From a virus, in IMG/VR virus record IMGVR_UViG_3300047643_000032, positions 1 to 39,869 of that record: DNA of 39,869 bases; one strand, given 5' to 3'. Both the position numbers and the translations under genes were made by a program. Under the pieces are notes generated by a model that was not told where the DNA came from, ran no database searches, and worked only from the letters and a program-made list of their open reading frames with translations. Of the stretch, positions 13,605 to 22,217 are shown piece by piece. The number at the start of each line of letters is the position of its first letter. Within the stretch, counting starts at the first letter, position 1.

Positions 13605-13910
13605 ATGAATTCAATGAATATGGAAAAAGCGCGTCGGGAGGAGTTACGGTGGCTCATTCTTCGGTCTCTGTATGCAGCCCAGCCCATAGGCACGTCGGAG
13701 ATGATTATCCGCACAGTCGTTGATCCTATAGTCCCTGGAGTTACCGAACTGGAAATACGCAATCAGCTTGATTATCTCACAGAGAGGCAACTTGTCATCA
13801 CGGAAAAGAATCGCCCTGTCTGGTTTTCCAAAATTAACCGGTACGGTATTGATGTCGTGGAATATACCGTGGATTGTGATGCGGGCATCGCCCGTCCGAA
13901 GGCCTGGTAG
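13605..13910 (+). CDS. Winged-helix protein at the Mu gp26 position
   Basis: 101 residues. The fold is a small winged helix: REELRWLILRSLYAA, a recognition part around LEIRNQLDYLTERQLV, and an end with NRYGIDVVEYTVDCDAGIARP. The GIDVVEYTV..GIARP ending is shared, from memory, by proteins lying between the lysis genes and gp27 in Mu-like phages. GGAGAG lies upstream. It may act in packaging or late regulation. Confidence 0.75.
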   Translation: MNSMNMEKARREELRWLILRSLYAAQPIGTSEMIIRTVVDPIVPGVTELEIRNQLDYLTERQLVITEKNRPVWFSKINRYGIDVVEYTVDCDAGIARPKAW

Positions 13911-13918
13911 GTGAGGAT

Positions 13919-14464
13919 ATGCCGCAACGCTCAAAGATCATAACATTGCCGGAAGATATTCTCAAAGAGCTAAACGAAAAGCTTCTGGCAGGCAAGTTTT
14001 GTGATTACAGCGCGCTGGCCGAATGGTTACAGGGAAAGGGTTTTGATATCTCGCGCTCATCGCTCCATCGTTACGGACAGGAATTTGAAGAGCGGCTTGC
14101 GGCAATCACATTGGCCACAGAACAGGCCCGCGCCGTAGCCGAAGCAGCCGGGGATGATGAAAATGCAATGAATGAAGCTTTGATCCGCCTCGTGCAGACA
14201 AAGGCATTTGAAGCATTAACCGCTGCTGAAAATGCCGAGAATCTGCCGAAGATGGGCGTGATGATCGCCAAACTCAGCAAGGCATCCGTGGATCAAAAGA
14301 AGTGGATGCGGGAAATACGCGCCAAAACTAAAACGGCAGCGGATGAAGTTGTCAAAGTAGCGAAAAAAGGCGGTCTCTCTGCAGAACAAGCAAAAATTAT
14401 CAAGGAAAAAATCTTGGGGATCGGTAATAATGACAAAAAGAAAAAACATAAAAACCGACTTTAG
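13919..14464 (+). CDS. Mu gp27-like small terminase subunit (DUF3486)
   Basis: 181 residues. The N-terminal helix-turn-helix recognises DNA: KIITLPEDILKELNEKLLAG, SALAEWLQGKGFDISRSSLHRYG. A long helical region follows (EERLAAITLATEQARAVAEA and on to about 135) and a basic C-terminal tail (NDKKKKHKNR). This matches the DUF3486 family of Mu gp27, which works with gp28 in headful packaging. The C-terminus overlaps the start of gp28 by 35 nt. Confidence 0.85.
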   Translation: MPQRSKIITLPEDILKELNEKLLAGKFCDYSALAEWLQGKGFDISRSSLHRYGQEFEERLAAITLATEQARAVAEAAGDDENAMNEALIRLVQTKAFEALTAAENAENLPKMGVMIAKLSKASVDQKKWMREIRAKTKTAADEVVKVAKKGGLSAEQAKIIKEKILGIGNNDKKKKHKNRL

Positions 14465-16016
14465 TCAGGCTAGACCCGCTACCGGAATCTTGCTTTCTTA
14501 TCAGGCCGCATGGGTTTCCGATCAGGCTGCAGTCAAGGTCATGGAAAAATCCCGGCGTGTCGGTATCTCCTGGGCCGAGGCGGCAGATGATGCTCTTTAT
14601 GCCTCCGAAGTTGGCGAGGGTGAGAAACGCAACGTTTGGTATATCGGTTATAACAAAGATATGGCGCAGGAATTTATCAATGATTGCGCCAACTGGGCGC
14701 GCTCTTATAATCTTGCCGTCTCCGCGAGGGAAGAGTTTGAATACGCGGATATCGATGAATTCAACGGCGTAATTTCCGAAAAGAAAATTCTGGCCTTCCG
14801 AATTACCTTTCAATCCGGCTGGCGCATTACCGCCTTATCCAGCAGGCCGTCTAATCTGCGTGGAAAGCAAGGCCGAGTCGTTATTGACGAAGCCGCGTTC
14901 CATGACGATCTGGGTTCTCTAATCAAGGCCGCGATGGCGCTTTTGATCTGGGGCGGTCAGGTGCGGATCATCTCCACCCATAACGGTGACTCCAATGAGT
15001 TTAATTCCCTGGTGCAGGATATCCGAGCGGGAAGAAAACCCTACAGTCTGCATCGAGTTGATTTTGACGAAGCCCTTGCAGACGGTCTCTATAAACGAAT
15101 TTGCGAAGTCCTGAAACGGGAATGGACTGTCGAAGGCGAAAAAGAATGGCGGCAGGAAGTCATTGCTTTCTATGGCGACGATGCCGACGAAGAACTTTTC
15201 TGCATTCCTTCTCAGGGCAGCGGAGTATATCTGACACGCGCATTAATAGAGACCTGCCTGTCTCCGGAGATCCCAGTGATCCGGTTTGAACAGAAATCAT
15301 CTTTCGCTGAATTGTCCGATCATCTGCGTTATGCCGAAGTCAAAGACTGGTGTGAAGAAAATCTCCTGCCGTGGCTTGCCAATCTGGATGAAAAACAAAA
15401 CGCTTGCGTGGGAGAGGACTTTGGCCGCACCGGCGACTTATCCGTTTTTATTCCTTTGCTCGAACAGCAAAGTGCCAACTGGCGGGCACTCTTTCAACTG
15501 GAACTGCGCAACATTCCATTCCAGCAGCAGGAACAAATCTTTTATTATATTTGCGATCGCCTTCCCCGCTTTCGTTTCGGCGCTCTTGATGCACGAGGCA
15601 ATGGCCAGTATCTCGCGGAACGCGCCATGCAAAAATATGGAGCGGAAAGAATCGCGCAGGTCATGCTCACTGAGTCGTGGTACCGCGAGAACATGCCCGC
15701 CTATAAGGCCGCGTTTGAAGACAGGACAATCCTGCTGGCCCGCGACGCGGACACCATCGAAGATCACCGGGCATTTAAGGTTATCAAAGGCATCGCCAAA
15801 CTTCCGGAAACTGGACAAAAAGGCAAAGACAAAAAGCAGCGCCACGGCGATTCCGGCATTGCCGGAGCGATGGCCTGGTTTGCCACAAGGCAGGAATGGG
15901 GAGGTGGGCCGATTGAATATCAATCCGTTACACGCCGCCGCTTTGCCGGGCCCCATGAAGATTTTAGAGACAATGAGGGTAGAATCCAATCATATGTGCG
16001 AAGAGGAGCCTATTGA
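14430..16016 (+). CDS. Mu gp28-like large terminase
   Basis: 528 residues. The packaging motor and nuclease. The ATPase part shows a Walker A-like SRRVGIS (41-47) and Walker B VIDEA (151-155). The RNase-H-like nuclease part has acidic residues in GEDFGRTGDLSVF (Asp 330) and FGALDARGNGQYLAE (about 387). The C-terminal stretch has KGKDKKQRHGDSGIAGAMAW (the KDKKQRHGDSG element is a strong feature of gp28 relatives). Length fits Mu gp28 (551). It is translationally linked to gp27 upstream and overlaps the portal start by one base. Confidence 0.93.
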   Translation: MTKRKNIKTDFSQARPATGILLSYQAAWVSDQAAVKVMEKSRRVGISWAEAADDALYASEVGEGEKRNVWYIGYNKDMAQEFINDCANWARSYNLAVSAREEFEYADIDEFNGVISEKKILAFRITFQSGWRITALSSRPSNLRGKQGRVVIDEAAFHDDLGSLIKAAMALLIWGGQVRIISTHNGDSNEFNSLVQDIRAGRKPYSLHRVDFDEALADGLYKRICEVLKREWTVEGEKEWRQEVIAFYGDDADEELFCIPSQGSGVYLTRALIETCLSPEIPVIRFEQKSSFAELSDHLRYAEVKDWCEENLLPWLANLDEKQNACVGEDFGRTGDLSVFIPLLEQQSANWRALFQLELRNIPFQQQEQIFYYICDRLPRFRFGALDARGNGQYLAERAMQKYGAERIAQVMLTESWYRENMPAYKAAFEDRTILLARDADTIEDHRAFKVIKGIAKLPETGQKGKDKKQRHGDSGIAGAMAWFATRQEWGGGPIEYQSVTRRRFAGPHEDFRDNEGRIQSYVRRGAY

Positions 16017-18211
16017 TGGCTATATTATTTGATCAATTCGGCAGAGAAATTCAGATACAAAAACAGCCGGATAACCGCGAGATTGCCGTCACGACTGTAC
16101 GGGATAGATGGTCTGATTATCCTTCATCGGGTCTGACACCGCAACGGCTTGCAACAATATTCAAAGAAGCCGATATGGGCGACGTCCGCCGCCAGTCGGA
16201 ACTTTTTGAAGAGATGGAAGAAAAAGACACACATCTTTTTTCTGAATTACAGACGCGCAAAAACGCTGTTCACGGTCTCGATTATGAGGTTGCGCCCTGG
16301 GATGAATCCGCCGAAAGCAAAAAGATTAGAGATTTTGTCGCCGATTGTCTTTTTAACCTGGAGAACTTTGACGACTCCATGCTCGATCTTCTTGACGCCA
16401 TCGGCAAAGGCTTTTCCCTCTGCGAAATTCTCTGGGATGTTACCGGCAATCAGGCTGTCATCGGCGGCTTGACGTGGATTCATCCGAAGAAAACTGTCTT
16501 TTATGAACGCGGTGCGGCGAACATGTGGGCAAAGAGCACTGAATGTCCCCGGATCCTGACAGAGGCGGAGCCGTTCAACGGCGAAATCATGCCGCCCTTC
16601 AAACTGGTTTATCACCGGTACAAAGCGCGCTCCGGTTATGATACCCGCGCCGGTGTACTCCGTGTCTGCGGCTGGATGTACCTCTTCAAAAATTACGGGA
16701 TTAAAGACTGGGTCGCCTTCGCCGAAGTATTCGGCATGCCGCTTAGGCTTGGCAAGTATGATTCCAACGCGAGCAAGGAAGACCGCGCTGCCCTTATCGC
16801 CGCGATTCAGTCTCTGGGATCGGACGCTGCCGGAATCGTATCTAAAAATACCGAAATTGAATTTATTGAAACGGTTAAAAACTCAGGCACTAATAATATT
16901 TACGAGACGTTGGCTAATTTCTGCGACAAACAAACGTCAAAGGCTATTTTGGGCCAGACGGCAACCACCGAAGGAACGCCCGGCAAGCTGGGCAATGAGG
17001 ACGCTCAGGACAGGGTCCGTCATGATCTCACTAAAGCGGATGCGGAATCTCTTTCAAAAACAATCCGTTATCAGATTATACGCCCGCTTGTGGGTTACAA
17101 TTTCGGTTGGGATAAGCCGCTGCCCTGGTTCAATATCCTTTACCAGCGTCCGGAAGATCTGGCGCAACTCATGACCGTTTACAAGGGAGCCTCCGAGCTT
17201 GGCCAGCCGATCTCCCAGGAACACGTCTCCGAACGGTTCAAAATTCCCCTCCCGAAGGCCGGAGAGACGACTTTATCACCCAAACAGGTTCAGTCTGGCC
17301 TAAATTTTGGTGGTATTCCGGCCAAAAACAGGGTCAGGAGCGACGATGACCACCTGGGCAGGGTCATTATAGCCTCAGATGCGTACAGGCCAAATTTGGG
17401 AGCCGATGACTGGAGAGCGGTTTACCTGAAAAGGCTCAAACCTGCCCTTCAGGATTCCAGAAGCGGCGCTCTTGATGAAATCGAAGCCTATTTGAATAAA
17501 CAAAGCGCATTACCCACGGAAGAGGAATTTACCGCTGCCTTAGAGAAAATACTCAATATTTCTCTGGGAAGCGTGGCTGCGGCATCGGTTGATACAACCA
17601 TCGCCGATATATACAAAACATTTCGCGGACCAACGGCATTAGTGGGATTTGGCGGACCGGATGTCCGTGCAACGAACTTTTTGTCTAAATTGGACAATTT
17701 CTACGTTTCAAAGTGGATACAAAACCCTGATGCCGTTTCAGCGGTAAAAGAGTTTTTAAGCGAACGTTATCTTCAGGATGGCGCGGGGTTATTCGGTCGC
17801 CAGAATCCGGAGAACATCCAAGCCTTCCGGGATCTCTTTGAACAAAAACTTGCCGATCTGGAAGACTGGCAGGTTGGCCGGATTATCGACACAAGCGTCA
17901 CAAGAATCCAAAACTGGGCGGCAGTGGATCAATATCATGAAGCAGGCATAACTGAAATTGAGGTCTACGAACCTACTCAAGAATGTGAATTCTGCCGCGA
18001 TATGAACGGCAGGGTCATCAGTGTGGAGACGGCTTATAAAACTATGCAGTATCAGTCGGGGCTCACGCCAGAGCAATATTCCGCTGCAATGGCATCCATA
18101 GCGCCGACAATGGAAAATGCGGATAGCCTGGTCGCTAAAGGAGCATTGCCGCCCTATCATCCGCACTGCCGGGGAATTGTGATCAAGAGAGTTATCGGAG
18201 GTGCGGGATGA
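16016..18211 (+). CDS. Fused portal (gp29, DUF935) and Mu F-like head morphogenesis protein (gp30)
   Basis: 731 residues. The first about 470 residues are the DUF935 portal, the DNA gateway of the capsid: RLATIFKEADMGDVRRQSEL, EKDTHLFSELQTRKNAV, GFSLCEILWDV, then ILGQTATTEGTPGKLG. The last about 230 residues are a Mu F-like minor head domain, ending in CEFCRDMNGRVIS (about 657) and YHPHCRGIV (about 715), the cysteine/histidine signature of that family. In Mu these are two genes, 29 and 30. GAGGAG precedes the ATG by 7 nt; the TTG one codon earlier is less likely. No frameshift is needed, the reading frame is continuous. Confidence 0.92.
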   Translation: MAILFDQFGREIQIQKQPDNREIAVTTVRDRWSDYPSSGLTPQRLATIFKEADMGDVRRQSELFEEMEEKDTHLFSELQTRKNAVHGLDYEVAPWDESAESKKIRDFVADCLFNLENFDDSMLDLLDAIGKGFSLCEILWDVTGNQAVIGGLTWIHPKKTVFYERGAANMWAKSTECPRILTEAEPFNGEIMPPFKLVYHRYKARSGYDTRAGVLRVCGWMYLFKNYGIKDWVAFAEVFGMPLRLGKYDSNASKEDRAALIAAIQSLGSDAAGIVSKNTEIEFIETVKNSGTNNIYETLANFCDKQTSKAILGQTATTEGTPGKLGNEDAQDRVRHDLTKADAESLSKTIRYQIIRPLVGYNFGWDKPLPWFNILYQRPEDLAQLMTVYKGASELGQPISQEHVSERFKIPLPKAGETTLSPKQVQSGLNFGGIPAKNRVRSDDDHLGRVIIASDAYRPNLGADDWRAVYLKRLKPALQDSRSGALDEIEAYLNKQSALPTEEEFTAALEKILNISLGSVAAASVDTTIADIYKTFRGPTALVGFGGPDVRATNFLSKLDNFYVSKWIQNPDAVSAVKEFLSERYLQDGAGLFGRQNPENIQAFRDLFEQKLADLEDWQVGRIIDTSVTRIQNWAAVDQYHEAGITEIEVYEPTQECEFCRDMNGRVISVETAYKTMQYQSGLTPEQYSAAMASIAPTMENADSLVAKGALPPYHPHCRGIVIKRVIGGAG

Positions 18212-18651
18212 ACATTAAAGCGGTCATAATACCGGACATCAAAAAACTGGTTCAATCCCTCACCGGTGACTTTGACGGCGCACGCAGGGCGGGCATGATT
18301 AATCTTCTGGCGACGATTGAATCTCTGGCTGTTAAATACGCGCCTGTGAAAACTTCAAACCTTGCCAGATCGCGTACCAGTAATGTTTCAGAAGACGGCA
18401 ATAAAGGCACTTTAAGTTTCACCGCGCCCTACGCGATATTTGTCCATGAAGGCACCGGACTTTTTGGAATATACCACCGGCGCATTGTGCCGAAAACAAA
18501 GAAAGCGATGTTCTGGCCTGGCGCGAAACATCCGGTCAAATCAACGGCAGGCATGAAAGCAAATCCCTGGGTTACTAAGGCCGTCAATGAAGTCGATGCC
18601 ACGGCTGCTTTTCAGGAAGGTATGCGAAACTTTTTAAGTCGAAAAGGATAG
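18208..18651 (+). CDS. Tail completion / HK97 gp10-like protein
   Basis: 147 residues, starting in an ATGA overlap with the portal-F gene. It reads like the HK97 gp10/Mu gpG-like virion morphogenesis group: an N-terminal helix, then LAVKYAPVKTSNLARSRTS, FTAPYAIFVHEGTG, a loop, and NPWVTKAVNEV near the end. Such proteins join head and tail or complete the tail tube end. The position between F and I is that of gene G in Mu. The family match is by recalled signatures only. Confidence 0.75.
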   Translation: MNIKAVIIPDIKKLVQSLTGDFDGARRAGMINLLATIESLAVKYAPVKTSNLARSRTSNVSEDGNKGTLSFTAPYAIFVHEGTGLFGIYHRRIVPKTKKAMFWPGAKHPVKSTAGMKANPWVTKAVNEVDATAAFQEGMRNFLSRKG

Positions 18652-18655
18652 AGCA

Positions 18656-19669
18656 ATGAAAAATTTTATATTTGCAGTTTTAAAAGAAATGACCGGCGCT
18701 CCCGGAGAATTCCAGTTGCTTCCGGAAGGGAAAATAGAAATCAACGGTGAAGAACCCATTTATCTCGATGCTGCCGCAGCGCAGGAAATCATCGCATACT
18801 TTAAACAGCGCGGCCTGGATATGGTCATTGATTACGAGCATCAGACGCTTTCAGACGTGCAGGCACCCGCTGCGGGATGGGCAAAAGACCTCCTCTGGAA
18901 AGGGAAAGAGGGCCTCTGGGTGAGTATGCGCGAATGGACCAAAAAAGCAACGGATTATCTCAATAATAAAGAATACCGTTATTTCTCGCCCGTAATGATC
19001 ATCCGCGCCAGCGACAGGAAAATAATCAGAATCATCAATGTGGCATTAACGAACACGCCCGCAATCAATAATCTCGAACCGATTGTGGCGAAATTAAATT
19101 TTGAGCAAATCGACAAGGAGGATTTGAATATGAAAAAATTGAAAGAATTGTTAGGTCTCGCAGCTGACGCTGCCGAGGAAAAAGTGACTGAGGCTGTCAT
19201 AGTTTTAGTCAATAAACTTAAAGTTTTTGAAACAGCCGCGCCGGTTATCGCCTGCAAGGAATTGCTTGATGCCCTGGGCGCGAAAGCGGAAGCGGGAAAA
19301 GATGAAGTCATCCAGATAGTGGCATCGCTGAAGGCTCCGGGCGATGTGGCTAAAGAACTCAGTATGAAAGTGGCGGCTCTTTCCACGGAACTGGCAGCGA
19401 TCAAACAGAATGATCTTGTCACCCTGGCGCTCAAGGACGGTAAAACTTCTCCGGAAGAATTGGACAAATGGGGCCGTGATCTGGCGCTGAAAAATCCCGA
19501 ATCGTTTAAGACCATTGTTCTGTCGCGTCCTGCCGGAAGCGTGATCCCCGTTGCCGATATTATCGTTGCCAAAGACAAAGGCGGGATTGTCACCGACGAA
19601 GTTCAGGCGGCAGTCAACAAGCAGATGGGAGTCGATCAGGCCACGTTCGAGAAATACAATAAGAAGTAG
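18656..19669 (+). CDS. I: Mu gpI-like head maturation protease/scaffold
   Basis: 337 residues. The first about 150 residues are the Mu I-like protease domain: EFQLLPEGKIEINGEEPI, DMVIDYEHQTLSD, APAAGWAKDL, YRYFSPVM and a VALTNTPAINNL stretch that is strong in this family. The rest is a helical scaffold rich in Ala, Lys and Glu. An internal ribosome-binding site and ATG (19130) should make the scaffold part on its own, as Mu I/Z. The stop codon TAG belongs to a palindromic element (19666-19719), so the natural C-terminus may have been longer. Confidence 0.88.
   Translation: MKNFIFAVLKEMTGAPGEFQLLPEGKIEINGEEPIYLDAAAAQEIIAYFKQRGLDMVIDYEHQTLSDVQAPAAGWAKDLLWKGKEGLWVSMREWTKKATDYLNNKEYRYFSPVMIIRASDRKIIRIINVALTNTPAINNLEPIVAKLNFEQIDKEDLNMKKLKELLGLAADAAEEKVTEAVIVLVNKLKVFETAAPVIACKELLDALGAKAEAGKDEVIQIVASLKAPGDVAKELSMKVAALSTELAAIKQNDLVTLALKDGKTSPEELDKWGRDLALKNPESFKTIVLSRPAGSVIPVADIIVAKDKGGIVTDEVQAAVNKQMGVDQATFEKYNKK
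19130..19669 (+). CDS. Nested scaffold protein (Mu Z-like) from internal start
   Basis: AAGGAGG (19115-19121) lies 8 nt before an in-frame ATG at 19130, inside the gpI-like gene at codon 159. Translation there gives a 179-residue, mostly helical protein (MKKLKELLGLAADAAEEK onward). In Mu the scaffold Z is made in just this way from within gene I. The site is as good as the best ribosome-binding sites in the window and falls exactly at the protease-scaffold border. Confidence 0.8.
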   Translation: MKKLKELLGLAADAAEEKVTEAVIVLVNKLKVFETAAPVIACKELLDALGAKAEAGKDEVIQIVASLKAPGDVAKELSMKVAALSTELAAIKQNDLVTLALKDGKTSPEELDKWGRDLALKNPESFKTIVLSRPAGSVIPVADIIVAKDKGGIVTDEVQAAVNKQMGVDQATFEKYNKK

Positions 19670-19719
19670 GGCGGGCACCCCGTGCACGCCGCGCGGATCG
19701 TTCAAGGAACGATCCCTAC
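19666..19719. repeat. Two-hairpin palindromic element, family C (copy 3), at the gpI stop
   Basis: GTAGGG..CCCTAC, 54 bp, with hairpins GGCGGGCAC/GTGCACGCC (imperfect) and GGATCGTTC/GAACGATCC. Its TAG (19667-19669) is the stop codon of gpI: the last sense codon ends with the G of GTAGGG. Confidence 0.88.
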
Positions 19720-19746
19720 AAACTATAAATTTTAGGAGGTTTAAAG

Positions 19747-20811
19747 ATGCACACAAACATAATCGGTTTAATTATCATGACATCAATTGCGATCGCATTG
19801 CTTTTCTTTATGCAATTACCATCTTTCTGGAAGGTTTCGCGCTGGCGGATTCTTTCCATGCTTTTCTTTATTCAATCACCGGCTCTCTGGAAGATTTCGC
19901 GCTGGCGGATTCTTTCCGCGCGAGGTTCGTTGTCGGCAGATAAGAAGCTTGAATATACCGAAGGTGTGGAAGTCCCCTTCGATGTTCTTAACGCGGTTAT
20001 TATTTACGGCGGTTCGCACGTCTGCGTCAATGCCGCAGGTTATGCGATACCGGGTGCCGATACTGCAGGGCTGATTTATGTCGGTGAAGCGATGGAGAGA
20101 GTTGACAATACTCTCGGCGGCGCGGGTGAGAAAAAAATTATTGTAAGGCGGAGAGGCCTTATCCGGATGACTTTTCAAACCGCGATATCCATCGCTAACG
20201 TCGGCGACAACGTTTTTATCTATGACGATGAAAAGGTGGACGTGACGGCCAACGTAACAAACAAGATATTCTGCGGCAATATCGCCGTGTTTATCGACAC
20301 GACCCATGCGTATGTGGATATTGAACCGGCCATTAAACAGGCTGACGTAGCCACGCACATAGCCGATACTACCGGCGCGCATGCAGCCTCCGCCATTTCC
20401 ATTACCGACGCCGGGAATCATTTTGCCGCAGCTGAAGACTCGGTAGAAGCGGCTCTGCAAAAACTGGCCAAGACGATCAATATCACTTTACCGCACTTTA
20501 CCGGCTGGACGAAAGACGGTGCGGCTCATGCTATTGCCCTGCCTGCATTAGAGCAACCTGTACCTATAATTGTGAAGAGAGCCTACGTCGCCCTGGGCAC
20601 TGCACCTGGCACCGGAAAAACGCTGGCCCTGACATTGAACGGCAGCGCCCTCGTGTCCATCACTGAAGCCAATGTGGCCGGTGAGGCCGAAGCGCTGGCA
20701 ATTGCTATTGCGAAAGATACAGACCTTGTCATCTCTGCCAACGAAACGGCAAGCGGCGCGGGAGCAAACTGCGATATCATCCTGGTGTGCCAGGTAGATG
20801 ACGGCGAATAA
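19747..20811 (+). CDS. Capsid decoration-like protein (DUF2190-like) with odd N-terminus
   Basis: 354 residues from ATG 19747, 7 nt after AGGAGG. From about residue 62 the protein resembles small capsid decoration proteins: ADKKLEYTEGVEVPFDV, then GGSHVCVNAAGYAIPGADTAGLIYVGEA and IVRRRGLIRMTF (parts of a DUF2190-like domain up to about 195). A linker with HIADTTGAHAASAI and EAALQKLAKTI and a beta-rich C-terminal domain (about 245-354) follow. The first about 60 residues look unrelated: a hydrophobic stretch and two copies of a 20-residue unit encoded by a 60-bp tandem repeat (19799-19917), improbable in a capsid protein. A TTG near 19931 could be the ancestral start. Confidence 0.65.
   Translation: MHTNIIGLIIMTSIAIALLFFMQLPSFWKVSRWRILSMLFFIQSPALWKISRWRILSARGSLSADKKLEYTEGVEVPFDVLNAVIIYGGSHVCVNAAGYAIPGADTAGLIYVGEAMERVDNTLGGAGEKKIIVRRRGLIRMTFQTAISIANVGDNVFIYDDEKVDVTANVTNKIFCGNIAVFIDTTHAYVDIEPAIKQADVATHIADTTGAHAASAISITDAGNHFAAAEDSVEAALQKLAKTINITLPHFTGWTKDGAAHAIALPALEQPVPIIVKRAYVALGTAPGTGKTLALTLNGSALVSITEANVAGEAEALAIAIAKDTDLVISANETASGAGANCDIILVCQVDDGE
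19799..19917. repeat. 60-bp direct tandem repeat in the decoration-protein gene
   Basis: Two adjacent copies (19799-19857 and 19858-19917) share GCTTTTCTTTAT, CTCTGGAAG/TTCTGGAAG and the exact stretch TTTCGCGCTGGCGGATTCTT with few changes. Each encodes 20 residues of the type FF.Q.P..WK.SRWRILS. The sequence has no similarity to its neighbours. Confidence 0.88.
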
Positions 20812-20835
20812 AAGATTGAACGTTTAAAAACAATT

Positions 20836-20879
20836 GGATTTTCCGGTAGTCCTGAAAAAAGGCATATGCCGGAAAATCC
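20836..20879. repeat. Inverted repeat ahead of the major head gene
   Basis: GGATTTTCCGG (20836-20846) and CCGGAAAATCC (20869-20879) are exact reverse complements separated by 22 nt. No T-run follows. It lies between the decoration and major head genes and ends 28 nt before the gpT start. Confidence 0.75.
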
Positions 20880-20907
20880 AGCAACCGATGAAAAATAGGA
20901 GGAAAAA

Positions 20908-21819
20908 ATGTTAGTTAATAAAGCGACCATCTCAGCGGTTTTTACTTCGTTAAAAACCATATTCAACAACGCGTTCGATGCCGCGCCCAGCCAGTGGCAG
21001 CAAACTGCCATGCTGGTACCGAGCGGTTCCAGCCAGAATGATTATGCCTGGCTGAGTGTTTTTCCGAAAATGAGAAAATGGATCGGCGACAAGGCCGCGA
21101 AAGTATTTGAGGCATTCAAATACACCGTCGTTAACGATGACTTCGAAGCCACGGTCGAAGTTAACCGTAATGATTTGGAAGATGATACCCTGGGTATTTA
21201 TACACCCCAGGCGCAAATGGCTGGATACAGCTCTAAACAGTTACCCGATGAGATCGTGAGCGATTTGAAAAACAATGGCTTCGCCAATAAATGCTATGAC
21301 GGCCAGTATTTTTACGACTCCGATCATCCCGTAGGCGAAGCCAAAACATCCACATCCAACAAAGGCGCGGCAGTCCTTTCCGGAGCTTCTCTTGCCCTTG
21401 CAGAAGCTTCCTATGGTGCGGCCCGACTGGCGATTATGAGTTTTAAGGACGATGAAGGACGGCCTCTGAACCTGGTCGGTGATATACTGGAAGTTCCTCC
21501 GGCGCTAGAAACACAGGCGCGTATAATCTGTGAAATGGATAAATTCACTGACGATAAACCGAACCCCTATAAAGGAACGGCCAAAGTACTGGTCAATCCC
21601 CGTCTGACATCGACAACAGCGTGGTTCCTGCACTGCACCTCCATGCCGGTTAAACCGTTTATCTATCAGGAACGCAAAGCTCCCGTATTTGTCGAACAGA
21701 CGGATATCCAGAGCGACAATGTTTTCAACCGCAAGAAATTCAAGTTCGGCGCGGAAGCGCGTGCGGCAGGCGGTTATGGCTTCTGGCAGATGAGTTACGG
21801 CTCCACTGGCCTGGGTTAA
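20908..21819 (+). CDS. T: Major head protein, Mu gpT-like
   Basis: 303 residues, the same size as Mu T (305). Matches the gpT family: IFNNAFDAAPSQWQQTAM, SSQNDYAWLSVFPKMRKWIGDK, FEATVEVNRNDLEDDTLGIY, DGQYFYDSDHP, KVLVNPRL and the end AEARAAGGYGFWQMSYGS. It should form the HK97-fold capsid shell. AGGAGG precedes the start. The gene comes after the gpI protease and scaffold, as in Mu. Confidence 0.95.
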   Translation: MLVNKATISAVFTSLKTIFNNAFDAAPSQWQQTAMLVPSGSSQNDYAWLSVFPKMRKWIGDKAAKVFEAFKYTVVNDDFEATVEVNRNDLEDDTLGIYTPQAQMAGYSSKQLPDEIVSDLKNNGFANKCYDGQYFYDSDHPVGEAKTSTSNKGAAVLSGASLALAEASYGAARLAIMSFKDDEGRPLNLVGDILEVPPALETQARIICEMDKFTDDKPNPYKGTAKVLVNPRLTSTTAWFLHCTSMPVKPFIYQERKAPVFVEQTDIQSDNVFNRKKFKFGAEARAAGGYGFWQMSYGSTGLG

Positions 21820-21833
21820 TAACAAGCTCAACA

Positions 21834-21878
21834 TTCCAGGTTCAATGTTCAAAGTTAAAGGACGCTGAGCCTGGAATT
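21834..21878. repeat. Imperfect inverted repeat downstream of gpT
   Basis: ATTCCAGGTTCA and TGAGCCTGGAAT are reverse complements with one mismatch, and the surrounding AATGTTCAA and TTGAACGT runs extend the symmetry loosely. It fills most of the 95-nt gap between gpT and the next gene. A downstream-of-gpT structured RNA (Mu-gpT-DE) has been described in such phages; whether this is related could not be tested. Confidence 0.55.
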
Positions 21879-21914
21879 GAGAGCCTTGAACGTAGAATTT
21901 TTTAAGAGGTGCTT

Positions 21915-22196
21915 ATGACAATAAAAATTAAGAGTAAACAAAACAACTTCCGCAGATGCGGAATCCCGCATCCGGATCAGTGGACGGAATATCCCGACGA
22001 CAAGTTTACAAAAGAGGAACTGGTCATCTTGAAAAAGGAGCCGATGTTGATTGTGGAAGAAATGTCCAATCCCAAAAAATATGAGGACATGAACAAAGGC
22101 CAACTCGTTTTTGCAATGCAGGCAAAGGGTCTTGAGATTCCTGAAAATGCCACAAAGGCAGTTATGATTGATCTGCTTAACGAAGCAGAAAAGTAA
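21915..22196 (+). CDS. Mu gp35/FluMu N-terminal domain-like protein
   Basis: 93 residues from ATG 21915 with AAGAGG 5 nt upstream; a GTG two codons earlier is unlikely. The N-terminal part (NNFRRCGIPHPDQWTEY, FTKEELVILKKEPMLIVEE) matches the small FluMu-type N-terminal domain (HI1506-like) found right after gpT in Mu-like phages. The C-terminal about 35 residues (MNKGQLVFAMQAKGLEI, ATKAVMIDLLNEAEK) form a SAP/Rho-N-like helical unit. Structural role probable, exact role unknown. Confidence 0.8.
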   Translation: MTIKIKSKQNNFRRCGIPHPDQWTEYPDDKFTKEELVILKKEPMLIVEEMSNPKKYEDMNKGQLVFAMQAKGLEIPENATKAVMIDLLNEAEK

Positions 22197-22217
22197 ATCA
22201 TTTGATCTTAGCTAGAA

